From Nitrospirota bacterium (GTDB lineage Bacteria > Nitrospirota > Thermodesulfovibrionia > Thermodesulfovibrionales > JdFR-88), in the NCBI GenBank assembly GCA_021790695.1, contig JAJYGJ010000055.1, forward strand, positions 1-7,402: a DNA stretch of 7,402 bases. Direction: 5' to 3'. This document shows positions 1 through 6,267 of this stretch, one piece after another. A program made the translations under genes and the position numbers. The stretch's first letter is position 1, and each line of letters begins with the position of its first letter. A model generated the notes under the pieces. The model was not told where the DNA came from, searched no databases, and worked only from the letters and a program-made list of their open reading frames with translations.

Positions 1-1
1 C

Positions 2-1381
2 GCCTTTGCGGGCAAGGGCCTCAAGGACCGGGTGAACCTCGCGGGGCAGGACATCCAGGTGGTCCCCGGCTCCCTTGACGCCAGGAACATAGTGGAGAAC
101 AACTACCCGGACCTCGCGGTCCAGCAGGGGGCGGGTATGGTCTCTTACAGGCTCGGCCAGAAGGCCGTCCAGTACATAAAAACCAACTCGGTGGACCAGG
201 CCCTGGAGGTCATCAGAAACAGGGTGGACCAGTTCGGCGTGGCCGAACCCGTGATACAGAGGCAGGGGACGGACGAGATAGTGGTCGAGCTTCCGGGCAT
301 CAAGAACCCCGCCCGCGCCCTGCAGATCATAGGCAAGACGGCGCTGCTCGAATTCAAGATACTCGATGACGGGTCCCCCGCGGCCGCCCAGCTTCCGGGC
401 AGCATATTGCCGGGCGGGGAAGCCCAGGTGCTTTCGCAGTTCGCGGGCAAAATCCCCCAGGGCGACCAGGTGCTCTTTGGCAGGGTCGTTGACCAGGAAA
501 GCGGCTCGGTGAGGGAGGTCCCGTATCTCGTCAAGAAGCAGGCGCTTCTTACCGGGGCCTATCTCACGAGGGCCAGGGTCGCCATAGACCCCCAGTTCAA
601 CGAACCCTATGTCGGTCTTAAATTCAACCCCGAGGGGGCGAAGCTTTTTGACCAGATCACGGCCCAGAACGTAAAAAAGAGGCTCGCGATCATACTGGAC
701 GACAACGTCTACTCCGCCCCGGTCATCAGGGAGCGCATCTCCGGCGGAGACGCGCAGATATCGGGCAACTTCACCATGCAGGAGGCGAAGGACCTGGCCC
801 TCGTGCTGAACGCCGGCGCTCTCAAGGCCCCCCTGAAGATGCTTCAGAACGTGACGGTCGGGCCCTCCCTGGGCCGCGACTCCATACGCGCGGGCGAGAG
901 GGCCGGCATCGCGGCCCTCATTGTGGTCCTGGCCTTCATGATCTTCTATTACAGGGTTTCGGGGCTTATCGCGGACCTGGCGGTGATATTGAACCTGGTC
1001 TTTCTCATGGGCGCGATGGCCTCCCTTAACGCAACGCTTTCCCTGCCCGGCATCGCGGGCGTCATACTGGCCATAGGCATGGCCGTGGACTCCAACGTCC
1101 TCATGTTCGAGAGGATGAGGGAGGAGCTCCGGGCCGGAAAAACGCCCAAGGCCGCCGTTGAGGGCGGCTACCACAAGGCCTTCTGGACCATCTTCGACTC
1201 CCACATCACCACGCTCATCACCTCGGCCGTGCTCTTCCAGTTCGGCACAGGCCCGATAAAGGGTTTCGCGATCACGCTGTCGCTGGGCGTGGCCATAAAC
1301 CTGTTTACCGCCCTTATAGGCACTAAGACCGTCTTTGATATCCTGCACCTGAGAAAGCAAGTGAGGAAGCTGAGCATATGA
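2..1381 (+). CDS. secD: Protein translocase subunit SecD, 5'-truncated
   Basis: SecD is an inner-membrane RND-type partner of SecYEG that uses the proton motive force to finish export of unfolded proteins; it works with SecF. The frame is open from base 2, so the start lies outside the window. 459 codons are visible, and family members of about 510-530 residues imply that TM1 and the first part of the periplasmic domain are missing. Visible are the periplasmic repeat (IRNRVDQFGV, then IVVELPGI), the second periplasmic domain, and the conserved VGPSLG stretch before the membrane part. The C-terminal TM bundle starts near visible residue 300. GMAVDSNVLMFER carries the TM4 aspartate (visible residue 363) equivalent to the essential Asp of E. 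coli SecD. The stop overlaps the secF start (ATGA), indicating translational coupling. The identification is certain; only the start is unseen. Confidence 0.97.
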   Translation, partial: AFAGKGLKDRVNLAGQDIQVVPGSLDARNIVENNYPDLAVQQGAGMVSYRLGQKAVQYIKTNSVDQALEVIRNRVDQFGVAEPVIQRQGTDEIVVELPGIKNPARALQIIGKTALLEFKILDDGSPAAAQLPGSILPGGEAQVLSQFAGKIPQGDQVLFGRVVDQESGSVREVPYLVKKQALLTGAYLTRARVAIDPQFNEPYVGLKFNPEGAKLFDQITAQNVKKRLAIILDDNVYSAPVIRERISGGDAQISGNFTMQEAKDLALVLNAGALKAPLKMLQNVTVGPSLGRDSIRAGERAGIAALIVVLAFMIFYYRVSGLIADLAVILNLVFLMGAMASLNATLSLPGIAGVILAIGMAVDSNVLMFERMREELRAGKTPKAAVEGGYHKAFWTIFDSHITTLITSAVLFQFGTGPIKGFAITLSLGVAINLFTALIGTKTVFDILHLRKQVRKLSI

Positions 1382-2292
1382 TCGAGATCATCAAGAACAC
1401 GAAGATAGATTTCATGGGCAAAAGGAAATACATGTTCCTTATCTCGGGGGTCCTGGTGTCTCTGGGCATCTTCGCGCTGGTGATGATATGGAGCGGCCAC
1501 GGCAATATGGGCATAGACTTCGCCGGCGGCACGGAGGTGCAGGTCAAGTTCAGTCAGAGGGTCCCCCTGAGCGAGGCGAGAAACGCGCTCGAGGCGACCG
1601 GCCTCAAGGGGCTTCAACTCCAGGAACTGCCCACGGTCAACAAGCTCATCGTGATGGCGAAGGGCAGGCAGTCGAACTTAAGCGGGATTTCAAACACGAT
1701 AATCTCCACGCTTCGCAGCCGGTTCGCGGCCGCTTCCCCGGTGGTCGACATGTCGACGCAGGTGGGCCCGAAGGTCGGAAACCGCCTGAGGAAGGACGCC
1801 GTCGTGGCGATCATCTTCGCCACGCTGGGCATACTTGCCTACATCACGGTCCGCTTCCAGTTCGGCTTCAGCGTGGGGGCTGCGATTGCCACCTTCCATG
1901 ACGTCTTCGCGGTGCTTGGCGTCTTCTACCTCATGGGCAAGGAGATAAATCTCATCCTTATAAGTGCGCTCCTCATAATCGCCGGCTATTCGCTGACGGA
2001 CACGGTCGTCGTCTTCGACCGGATCAGGGAGAACATGCGCTCCATGATCAAGGACCCCGTGGAAAAGATCGTCAACGTCAGCATAAACGAGGTCCTTTCC
2101 CGGACGGCGATCACATCGCTCACCGTGCTTTTTTCCTCCCTGGCCATCCTGTTTTTCGGCGGGGAGGTCATACATGATTTCGCGCTTGCCATTACCCTGG
2201 GCGTCATTGTCGGCACGTATTCCTCCTGGTTTGTGGCAAGCCCGATGGTCATCCTCATAGGCGGCGGCAAAACGATAAACCGACGGCGCTGA
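1378..2292 (+). CDS. secF: Protein translocase subunit SecF
   Basis: SecF is the 304-residue partner of SecD, a full-length member of the family. Visible parts in order: TM1 (about 19-38), the signature GIDFAGGTEV (45-54), a short periplasmic domain, VGPKVGN (129-135), then five TM segments to about residue 295. YSLTDTVVVFDRIREN (204-219) holds the conserved TM4 aspartate (Asp208) and the DRIREN motif; SRTAITS (241-247) follows. The C-terminal tail is short and basic (NRRR). The ATG overlaps the secD TGA by four bases, so no separate ribosome binding site is needed. The next ATG follows directly after the TGA at 2290-2292 and begins a small ORF. Separate secD and secF genes, rather than a fused secDF, fit a proteobacterial or related Gram-negative. 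Confidence 0.97.
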   Translation: MIEIIKNTKIDFMGKRKYMFLISGVLVSLGIFALVMIWSGHGNMGIDFAGGTEVQVKFSQRVPLSEARNALEATGLKGLQLQELPTVNKLIVMAKGRQSNLSGISNTIISTLRSRFAAASPVVDMSTQVGPKVGNRLRKDAVVAIIFATLGILAYITVRFQFGFSVGAAIATFHDVFAVLGVFYLMGKEINLILISALLIIAGYSLTDTVVVFDRIRENMRSMIKDPVEKIVNVSINEVLSRTAITSLTVLFSSLAILFFGGEVIHDFALAITLGVIVGTYSSWFVASPMVILIGGGKTINRRR

Positions 2293-2472
2293 ATGGATAG
2301 CGAGCGTATCGCCCCCACCCCGGATACCGGCTTGCCGCGGGGTCAGGCGGGCGAATATAAAAAATTCCTTGCATTAGATTCCCTGCGGGCAAAAATTGCC
2401 GCGGGGAAGATCAATGAACCGCGCCCGCCCCGCCGATGGATCGGCCCCGCCGGAATGAACCGCCCCCTCTGA
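2293..2472 (+). CDS. Possible 59-residue protein between secF and recJ
   Basis: This ORF starts at the ATG directly after the secF TGA and ends in a TGA whose last base is the first base of the preferred recJ ATG (TGATG). It therefore fills the whole secF-recJ gap and links both genes by stop/start contact. The product begins MDSERIAPTPDTG, has a likely helical, lysine-rich middle (EYKKFLALDSLRAKIAAGKI, residues 21-40) and a Pro/Arg-rich end; no TM segment or signal peptide is visible. The core loosely recalls the C-terminal helix of FlgM-type anti-sigma factors (LRAKIAAGK), but this is too weak to name it. There is no good Shine-Dalgarno before its ATG, so translation would depend on coupling to secF. 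It could instead be a chance ORF in G+C-rich DNA. Confidence 0.42.
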   Translation: MDSERIAPTPDTGLPRGQAGEYKKFLALDSLRAKIAAGKINEPRPPRRWIGPAGMNRPL

Positions 2473-4163
2473 TGGATCGCCTCTGGATCGTCCAGCGCGC
2501 CGATAAGGACTATGTGGAATATCTGGCAAAGGCGTCCGGGATCTCCGGCGCCCTTGCCGGCATCCTCATCAATCGCGGGATAAAGACGCCACAGGCCGTG
2601 CGGGATTTTTTTTCGGCCGATCTCGGCGGCCTTATGGACCCGCTTGGGCTTAAGGGCATGGCCGGGGCCGTCCGGATAATAACCAGGACGAAGTCATCCG
2701 GCCGGCCGGCTCTGGTCCACGGCGATTATGACGCCGACGGCATCGCCTCCGCGGCCATCATGGTCGACAGCCTCCGCCGCTTCGGCCTTCCGGCCGATTA
2801 TTTCATCCCGAACCGCTTCGATCACGGCTACGGCTTTCACGAGGAGGCGGTCTGGCGCGCCAAGCGGATGGGCGCCGGGCTAATCGTCACGACTGACTGC
2901 GGCATCACGGCCTTCGAGACCGCGCGGCTTGCCAGGGAAAACGGCATCGAAGTCGTAATAACCGACCATCATGAGCCGGCCAGAGGGGCCGACGGCAATC
3001 CCCTCATCCCCGAAGCGGGCGCGGTCGTCAACCCGAAACTCTCCCCCGGAGAACCGGAGCTTTCGGGCACCGGGGTCGCCTTCAAACTCGCCCAGGCCCT
3101 TTTGGGCGACGACGCCCATGCCTATCTGGACCTGGCCGCGCTGGGCACCCTGGCCGACCTTGTGCCGGTTTCAGGCGAAAACAGGCTCATAGCGAAAGCC
3201 GGCCTGGAACTTATGGAAAGAAACGCGCGGGTGCCGATAAAGGCGCTGCGAGAGGTCGCCGGCTGCCAGGGAAGGGTCACCTGGCGGTCGGTCTGCTTCG
3301 GTCTCATCCCCAGGCTGAACGCCCCCGGCAGGCTGGAAGACGCCTCCAAGGGTGTGAACTTTCTGCTTTCCACCGGGCAGGAGGAGGCCTGGAAGGCCGC
3401 CCAGGAGCTTGACAGGATCAACAAGGAGAGGCAGCGCCTCGAAGAGTCCGTTTACACCGAGGCTAGGGCCGCCATCGAACGGGATGGCTTCGAGGGCGCC
3501 ATCGTGGTCTCCGGCGCGGGCTGGCACAAGGGGGTCCTGGGCATCGTGGCCTCGAAGATGACCGAGAGGTATCGCCGCCCGTGCATCGTCTTGTCCGTGG
3601 AAGCGGATGAGGCCAGGGGCTCGGCCCGAAGCATCCCGCAATTCAATCTTTACGAGGGCTTGAACGAGCTGGGCGATATGCTCATCGCCTTTGGCGGGCA
3701 CCGGCAGGCGGCCGGGCTTCGGATGAAGGCCGGGATGATAGGACAATTCCGGAGCGCCCTTTCAAAACTGGTCCTCGAGCGGGTCCCTGACTTCAGGGCG
3801 ACGCTCAGAATAGACGCCGACGTCACCTTGAGGGACCTCGGCATGGACCTTGTGAAAGAGATGCGCATGCTTGAGCCCTACGGTTTCGGCAACCCCGAGC
3901 CGCTTTTCGGGGCCAAGGGGCTTGAAGTCCTCAATCCGCGCGTCGTGGGCAAGGGACACCTGAAGCTGAAGCTCTCGCAGAAAGGCCTTTTCCCCATGGA
4001 CGCAATCGGGTTTGACATGGCCGGCGTTATGAGGCATATAGAAGACGCCGCGGCCGTCGATGCCGCATTTACGCCCGTCATAAACGAATGGGAGCGGGGC
4101 AGGACCCTGCAGCTCAACCTGAAGGGTCTGAGGCCCTCCGGGGGCCTGAGGCCCGCCGTATAA
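2472..4163 (+). CDS. recJ: Single-stranded-DNA-specific 5'-3' exonuclease RecJ
   Basis: RecJ degrades single-stranded DNA 5' to 3' in RecFOR recombination, mismatch repair and base-excision repair; it acts in the cytoplasm with Mn2+ or Mg2+. With the ATG at 2472 it has 563 residues, normal for the family. The DHH domain shows DYDADG (85-90), TDCG (141-144), TDHHEP (164-169) and GTLADLVP (225-232), which supply the metal-binding Asp and His residues. RLNAPGRLEDAS (281-292) follows. The DHHA1 domain has GWHKGVLGIVASK (350-362), GSARS (383-387) and FGGHRQAAG (407-415). The OB-type domain begins with LEPYGFGNPEP (467-477). An in-frame ATG at 2436 would add 12 residues (MDRPRRNEPPPL). I prefer 2472 because it starts on the conserved-looking sequence and overlaps the stop of the preceding small ORF (TGATG). 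Neither start has a convincing ribosome binding site. All catalytic motifs are intact. Confidence 0.96.
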   Translation: MDRLWIVQRADKDYVEYLAKASGISGALAGILINRGIKTPQAVRDFFSADLGGLMDPLGLKGMAGAVRIITRTKSSGRPALVHGDYDADGIASAAIMVDSLRRFGLPADYFIPNRFDHGYGFHEEAVWRAKRMGAGLIVTTDCGITAFETARLARENGIEVVITDHHEPARGADGNPLIPEAGAVVNPKLSPGEPELSGTGVAFKLAQALLGDDAHAYLDLAALGTLADLVPVSGENRLIAKAGLELMERNARVPIKALREVAGCQGRVTWRSVCFGLIPRLNAPGRLEDASKGVNFLLSTGQEEAWKAAQELDRINKERQRLEESVYTEARAAIERDGFEGAIVVSGAGWHKGVLGIVASKMTERYRRPCIVLSVEADEARGSARSIPQFNLYEGLNELGDMLIAFGGHRQAAGLRMKAGMIGQFRSALSKLVLERVPDFRATLRIDADVTLRDLGMDLVKEMRMLEPYGFGNPEPLFGAKGLEVLNPRVVGKGHLKLKLSQKGLFPMDAIGFDMAGVMRHIEDAAAVDAAFTPVINEWERGRTLQLNLKGLRPSGGLRPAV

Positions 4164-4181
4164 GGCCATTATTAATCTCCC

Positions 4182-4203
4182 GATAATATGTTAGAATTAA
4201 AAT
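4182..4203 (+). promoter_or_regulatory. Possible promoter for tRNA-Ala
   Basis: The A+T-rich island between recJ and the tRNA contains -10-like hexamers GATAAT (4182-4187), TAGAAT (4192-4197) and TAAAAT (4198-4203). It is followed by a G+C-rich leader. No convincing -35 box can be placed at 16-18 bp from any of them. The tRNA may have its own promoter here or be transcribed from the recJ side. Confidence 0.3.
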
Positions 4204-4222
4204 CGCGCCGGGGTCATTTACG

Positions 4223-4240
4223 CGCGGGCAAAGGCCCGCG
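4223..4240 (+). other. G+C-rich hairpin between recJ and tRNA-Ala
   Basis: CGCGGGC (4223-4229) and GCCCGCG (4234-4240) form a perfect 7-bp stem with the loop AAAG. No T-run follows directly, so it is not a classical Rho-independent terminator. It could mark the leader that is processed off the tRNA precursor, or weakly attenuate recJ read-through. Only the structure is seen; the role is inferred. Confidence 0.4.
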
Positions 4241-4268
4241 AGGGGGCGCGAAAAAGGGTTTTAAAAAA

Positions 4269-4341
4269 GGGCGGTTAGCTCAGTTGGGAGAGCACCACGT
4301 TCGCAACGTGGGGGTCGAGGGTTCGAATCCCTTACCGTCCA
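4269..4341 (+). tRNA. tRNA-Ala (anticodon CGC)
   Basis: A complete 73-nt cloverleaf is present. The acceptor stem GGGCGGT pairs with ACCGTCC and contains G3:U70, the main alanine identity element. The D-arm is GCTC/GAGC (4278-4293). The anticodon stem CCACG/CGTGG encloses the loop TTCGCAA with anticodon CGC at 4302-4304, which reads the alanine codon GCG. The variable loop has five bases. The T-arm is GAGGG/CCCTT with loop TTCGAAT, and the discriminator is A73 (4341). The 3' CCA is not encoded (CTT follows), so it must be added after transcription. The gene ends 19 bp before the convergent stop of the cytochrome gene. Confidence 0.97.
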
Positions 4342-4360
4342 CTTTCCTCCTTTTGCCCGG

Positions 4361-5845
4361 CTATTTGTGTTCGTAACGCCGCTTGAATTCCTCTATCCGT
4401 CTCATCCTTTCCGCCTTGGCCGCGGGGCTTTCCTTGCCTATCGACCACCTGTGGTCGGGCGAGTTCAATACTTCCGTCAACATCGTGTCCAGTTCGGCGG
4501 CCAATTTTTCCGCTTTCGGGTTGCCGCTTTTTTTGCCGTTTTTAATGACCTCCCTGATCTCCGGTACATATTCGGTGTAAAAATCCCTGGCGAGCAGGTA
4601 ATTGCCATGCCATTGGGTGTAGTCCGGCCCCATCATGGAAGCCGCGTGGCGGGCGCGCCGTCCTTCATGATGCCAGAGCTGAAACCAGGTGTAGTCTATT
4701 TTGTTGGCAAATTGGGCATATTCACTGCCCTCTGTCGCCTTGAGCACTTCAGTGGCCGCCCTATAGAGCTTTAACCCCGGCTTCCCGAATTTATCGTTAT
4801 ACAACGTCAACTCCGCACGGTACTGGATATAGAAGTTGTCTACAAAGTTGACGTTATGACAGGCATAACATACGTCCCTCATGTTTTTCTCGCGCATGTC
4901 GCCGGTGATTGCGGCCGAGGGCAGGTTCCACTGCCTGTCGGTCAGATTGGCTAAAACGGATACCGGGGGGCGGTTGTTCCACTCGATGCGCAAGCCCACG
5001 TTGTGGGTGACAGCCATGTCTTTCGTGGCCGACATATGGCAAGTGGCGCAGGTGGGGGCCGCCGAATAATCCTCTCCCGCAATCCACTTGGAAGATGCGA
5101 AATTCATTTTATCCCTGTTTGCCCGATAAGCAATACCATGCTGCGACAAGCTGAAAATCTCATACTGCGGGTGGTCCGGCCCCTGGTGGCACCTGCCGCA
5201 GGCCGCGGGGCGGCGGGCCTGCGCCACCGAGAATTCGTGCCGCTGGTGGCAGGCGGTGCAACTGCCTTCGGACCCGTCGGGGTTTATGCGTCCGATGCCG
5301 CTGTTCGGCCATGTGGCGGGGTCGAGCTTGCCGTCCGGGTCAATTTTGACCACGGAGCCGTGACACTGCGAGCAGCCATTCACACCGGCGGCGGATGTCC
5401 CTTCGGGATAGGCCGGTGTCTTCATCCCGTTGTCGCCCTCGACCACGTCCGCCAGAATATTGTCCATGGAGCCAAGGATGTGGGCCGCCTTCGCATGGTG
5501 GGAACTCTCGAATTCCGCCGTCTCTTCGGGATGGCATCTTGAGCAGTCAAGCGGGGACACAATAACGGATATGAAAAAACCGTAGTGTTCGAAGCCGCCT
5601 TTTGCGCCCTTTTTTGCCTGGTGGCATTCGTAGCAGCCCACGTTCGCACGGTAATGTCTGCTCTTTCCCCATTGCTGATAAATAGCCGGCGTGGTTGAAC
5701 TGTGGCACCCTATACATTTTCCGGACTCACTGGACAATTCCTTGGGGAGGCCGCTTTTCGTAAGTCCATACGCCCCAAGAGACATAAGGAGCGATAAAAA
5801 AAACACCGTTACGAACACCATAAAATAAAAATATCCTTTATTCAT
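4361..5845 (-). CDS. Octaheme c-type cytochrome, hydroxylamine oxidoreductase (HAO) family
   Basis: The predicted product is a 494-residue exported multiheme enzyme. An N-terminal hydrophobic segment (about residues 5-26) is a signal peptide or anchor, so it acts in the periplasm. Eight CXXCH motifs lie with their His at 48, 75, 105, 162, 200, 220, 270 and 330. The spacing, the GPDHPQYEI stretch after heme 6 and WHHEGRRARHAASMMGPDY (391-409) followed by QWHG are marks of the HAO family. None of the motifs is CXXCK, unlike octaheme tetrathionate or nitrite reductases. No C-terminal TM helix is seen. Family members oxidise hydroxylamine when the catalytic heme is tyrosine-crosslinked, or reduce nitrite, NO or hydroxylamine when it is not. 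I cannot place the crosslink tyrosine without an alignment; in an anaerobe a reductive role seems more likely. The start at 5845 has a strong GGAGGG site and gives a clean signal peptide. No partner quinol cytochrome (NrfH/HaoC type) lies in the window. Confidence 0.88.
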   Translation of the reverse strand: MNKGYFYFMVFVTVFFLSLLMSLGAYGLTKSGLPKELSSESGKCIGCHSSTTPAIYQQWGKSRHYRANVGCYECHQAKKGAKGGFEHYGFFISVIVSPLDCSRCHPEETAEFESSHHAKAAHILGSMDNILADVVEGDNGMKTPAYPEGTSAAGVNGCSQCHGSVVKIDPDGKLDPATWPNSGIGRINPDGSEGSCTACHQRHEFSVAQARRPAACGRCHQGPDHPQYEIFSLSQHGIAYRANRDKMNFASSKWIAGEDYSAAPTCATCHMSATKDMAVTHNVGLRIEWNNRPPVSVLANLTDRQWNLPSAAITGDMREKNMRDVCYACHNVNFVDNFYIQYRAELTLYNDKFGKPGLKLYRAATEVLKATEGSEYAQFANKIDYTWFQLWHHEGRRARHAASMMGPDYTQWHGNYLLARDFYTEYVPEIREVIKNGKKSGNPKAEKLAAELDTMLTEVLNSPDHRWSIGKESPAAKAERMRRIEEFKRRYEHK

Positions 5846-5848
5846 GAA

Positions 5849-5858
5849 TTTCCCTCCT
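5849..5858 (-). promoter_or_regulatory. Ribosome binding site of the octaheme cytochrome
   Basis: On the minus strand AAGGAGGG lies about six bases before the ATG at 5845. It is the best Shine-Dalgarno in the region and decides the start against the in-frame upstream ATG at 5932, whose AAAGGAA lies about 11 bases away. Confidence 0.75.
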
Positions 5859-5956
5859 TCGTCTTTCCATGCGGTATTTCTTTTCCCCGTTTTTTGAACA
5901 GTGTTCCCGGGCAATCCTTTTTGCGGTTTCATCTCTAAAAAGATTCCTTTGTCCGA

Positions 5957-5962
5957 ATTCTA
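5957..5962 (-). promoter_or_regulatory. Predicted -10 box of the octaheme cytochrome promoter
   Basis: TAGAAT on the minus strand matches TATAAT at five of six positions. It predicts transcription starting at an A at 5950, giving a leader of about 105 nt to the ATG at 5845. The -35 position 17 bp upstream reads TACTCC, a poor match, as expected for a promoter that needs an activator bound at the -35 region. Confidence 0.5.
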
Positions 5963-5963
5963 T

Positions 5964-5978
5964 ATGAGGAGCCCTCAT
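5964..5978. promoter_or_regulatory. Perfect inverted repeat in the promoter spacer, possible operator
   Basis: ATGAGG (5964-5969) and CCTCAT (5973-5978) are perfect 6-bp arms around the spacer AGC. The repeat covers about -14 to -28 relative to the predicted start, between the -10 box and the CRP/FNR-type site. A protein bound there would block RNA polymerase, so a second, repressing input is possible. I do not recognise the motif as belonging to a named regulator. Confidence 0.38.
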
Positions 5979-5983
5979 GGGAG

Positions 5984-5999
5984 TATGATGTAAATCATA
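5984..5999. promoter_or_regulatory. CRP/FNR-family operator upstream of the octaheme cytochrome
   Basis: TATGAT-GTAA-ATCATA is a perfect palindrome with 6-bp arms and a 4-bp spacer. It contains the TGAT-N4-ATCA core of FNR, DNR and NnrR sites (consensus TTGAT-N4-ATCAA). Its centre (5991.5) is 41.5 bp upstream of the start point predicted from the TAGAAT box, the class II activator position. The regulator could sense oxygen or NO; which CRP/FNR member binds cannot be told from the site. Confidence 0.72.
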
Positions 6000-6022
6000 A
6001 AGCGGCCTAAATAAAGTTAACC

Positions 6023-6053
6023 CGGCATCGGAGATTCCGCAAATCCCATGCCG
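6023..6053 (-). terminator. Possible terminator-like hairpin between hepT and the cytochrome gene
   Basis: Read on the minus strand, CGGCAT and ATGCCG are the outer 6-bp arms. GGGATT and AATCTCC extend the stem with one bulged base on each side, around the loop TGCGG. It is followed by a T-rich stretch (GGGTTAACTTTATTT), which suits a weak Rho-independent terminator that would insulate the cytochrome promoter from hepT transcription. It lies about 215 bp beyond the hepT stop, so the assignment is tentative. Confidence 0.35.
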
Positions 6054-6267
6054 CGCCCCTTGTACATACCAATAAAGTAATTGCCATCAGGAGGCAACTC
6101 GGATTTTCGTTAAAAACATGCTTTACTGAGGAGATTTGGGAAAACATCAGTCCGTCCAGCAACCCTCGCCTCAGGAATTACTTCAAATTGTGAGGAGTAC
6201 GGGGCGTTATCTGATAGTTGCATTGCCCGGATCCGGCGCGGATTTCCAAAAGAATCTGGCAGCGAAA
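6054..6267. other. Stretch with no recognisable gene, downstream of hepT
   Basis: Together with the promoter elements to its left, this is part of a gap of about 420 bp between the cytochrome start and the hepT stop. A minus-strand 37-codon ORF (6110-6223) and the beginning of a plus-strand ORF opposite hepT are present. Neither has a usable ribosome binding site or recognisable sequence. A 5-bp hairpin TTGCC/GGCAA lies at 6081-6097. I see nothing else. Confidence 0.5.

Noticed and set aside
1690..2175. Long minus-strand ORF inside secF
   Set aside because: Antisense shadow in G+C-rich coding DNA; composition is charged and unlike a folded protein.
2370..2398. TTGCAT with AAAATT as a promoter for recJ
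   Set aside because: Both boxes are weak and the tight secF/small ORF/recJ packing argues for one operon; not enough to call.
3171..3746. 191-codon minus-strand ORF inside recJ
   Set aside because: Mirror of recJ codons in G+C-rich sequence, no ribosome binding site, no recognisable domain.
4130..4154. AGGCCC/GGGCCT hairpin at the end of recJ as a terminator
   Set aside because: It is inside the recJ coding sequence and no T-run follows; the repeat reflects the GLRPSGGLRP coding stretch.
4188..4376. Plus-strand ORF of 62 codons
   Set aside because: It runs straight through the tRNA-Ala gene, so it is a shadow.
5003..5542. 179-codon plus-strand ORF opposite the cytochrome gene
   Set aside because: Antisense to eight-heme coding sequence whose motifs are certain; no start signals.
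5896..5906. GAACA-G-TGTTC palindrome in the cytochrome leader, LexA-like
   Set aside because: The spacing does not fit a GAAC-N4-GTTC LexA box and it lies inside the leader, about 50 nt after the predicted start. It is short enough to be chance.
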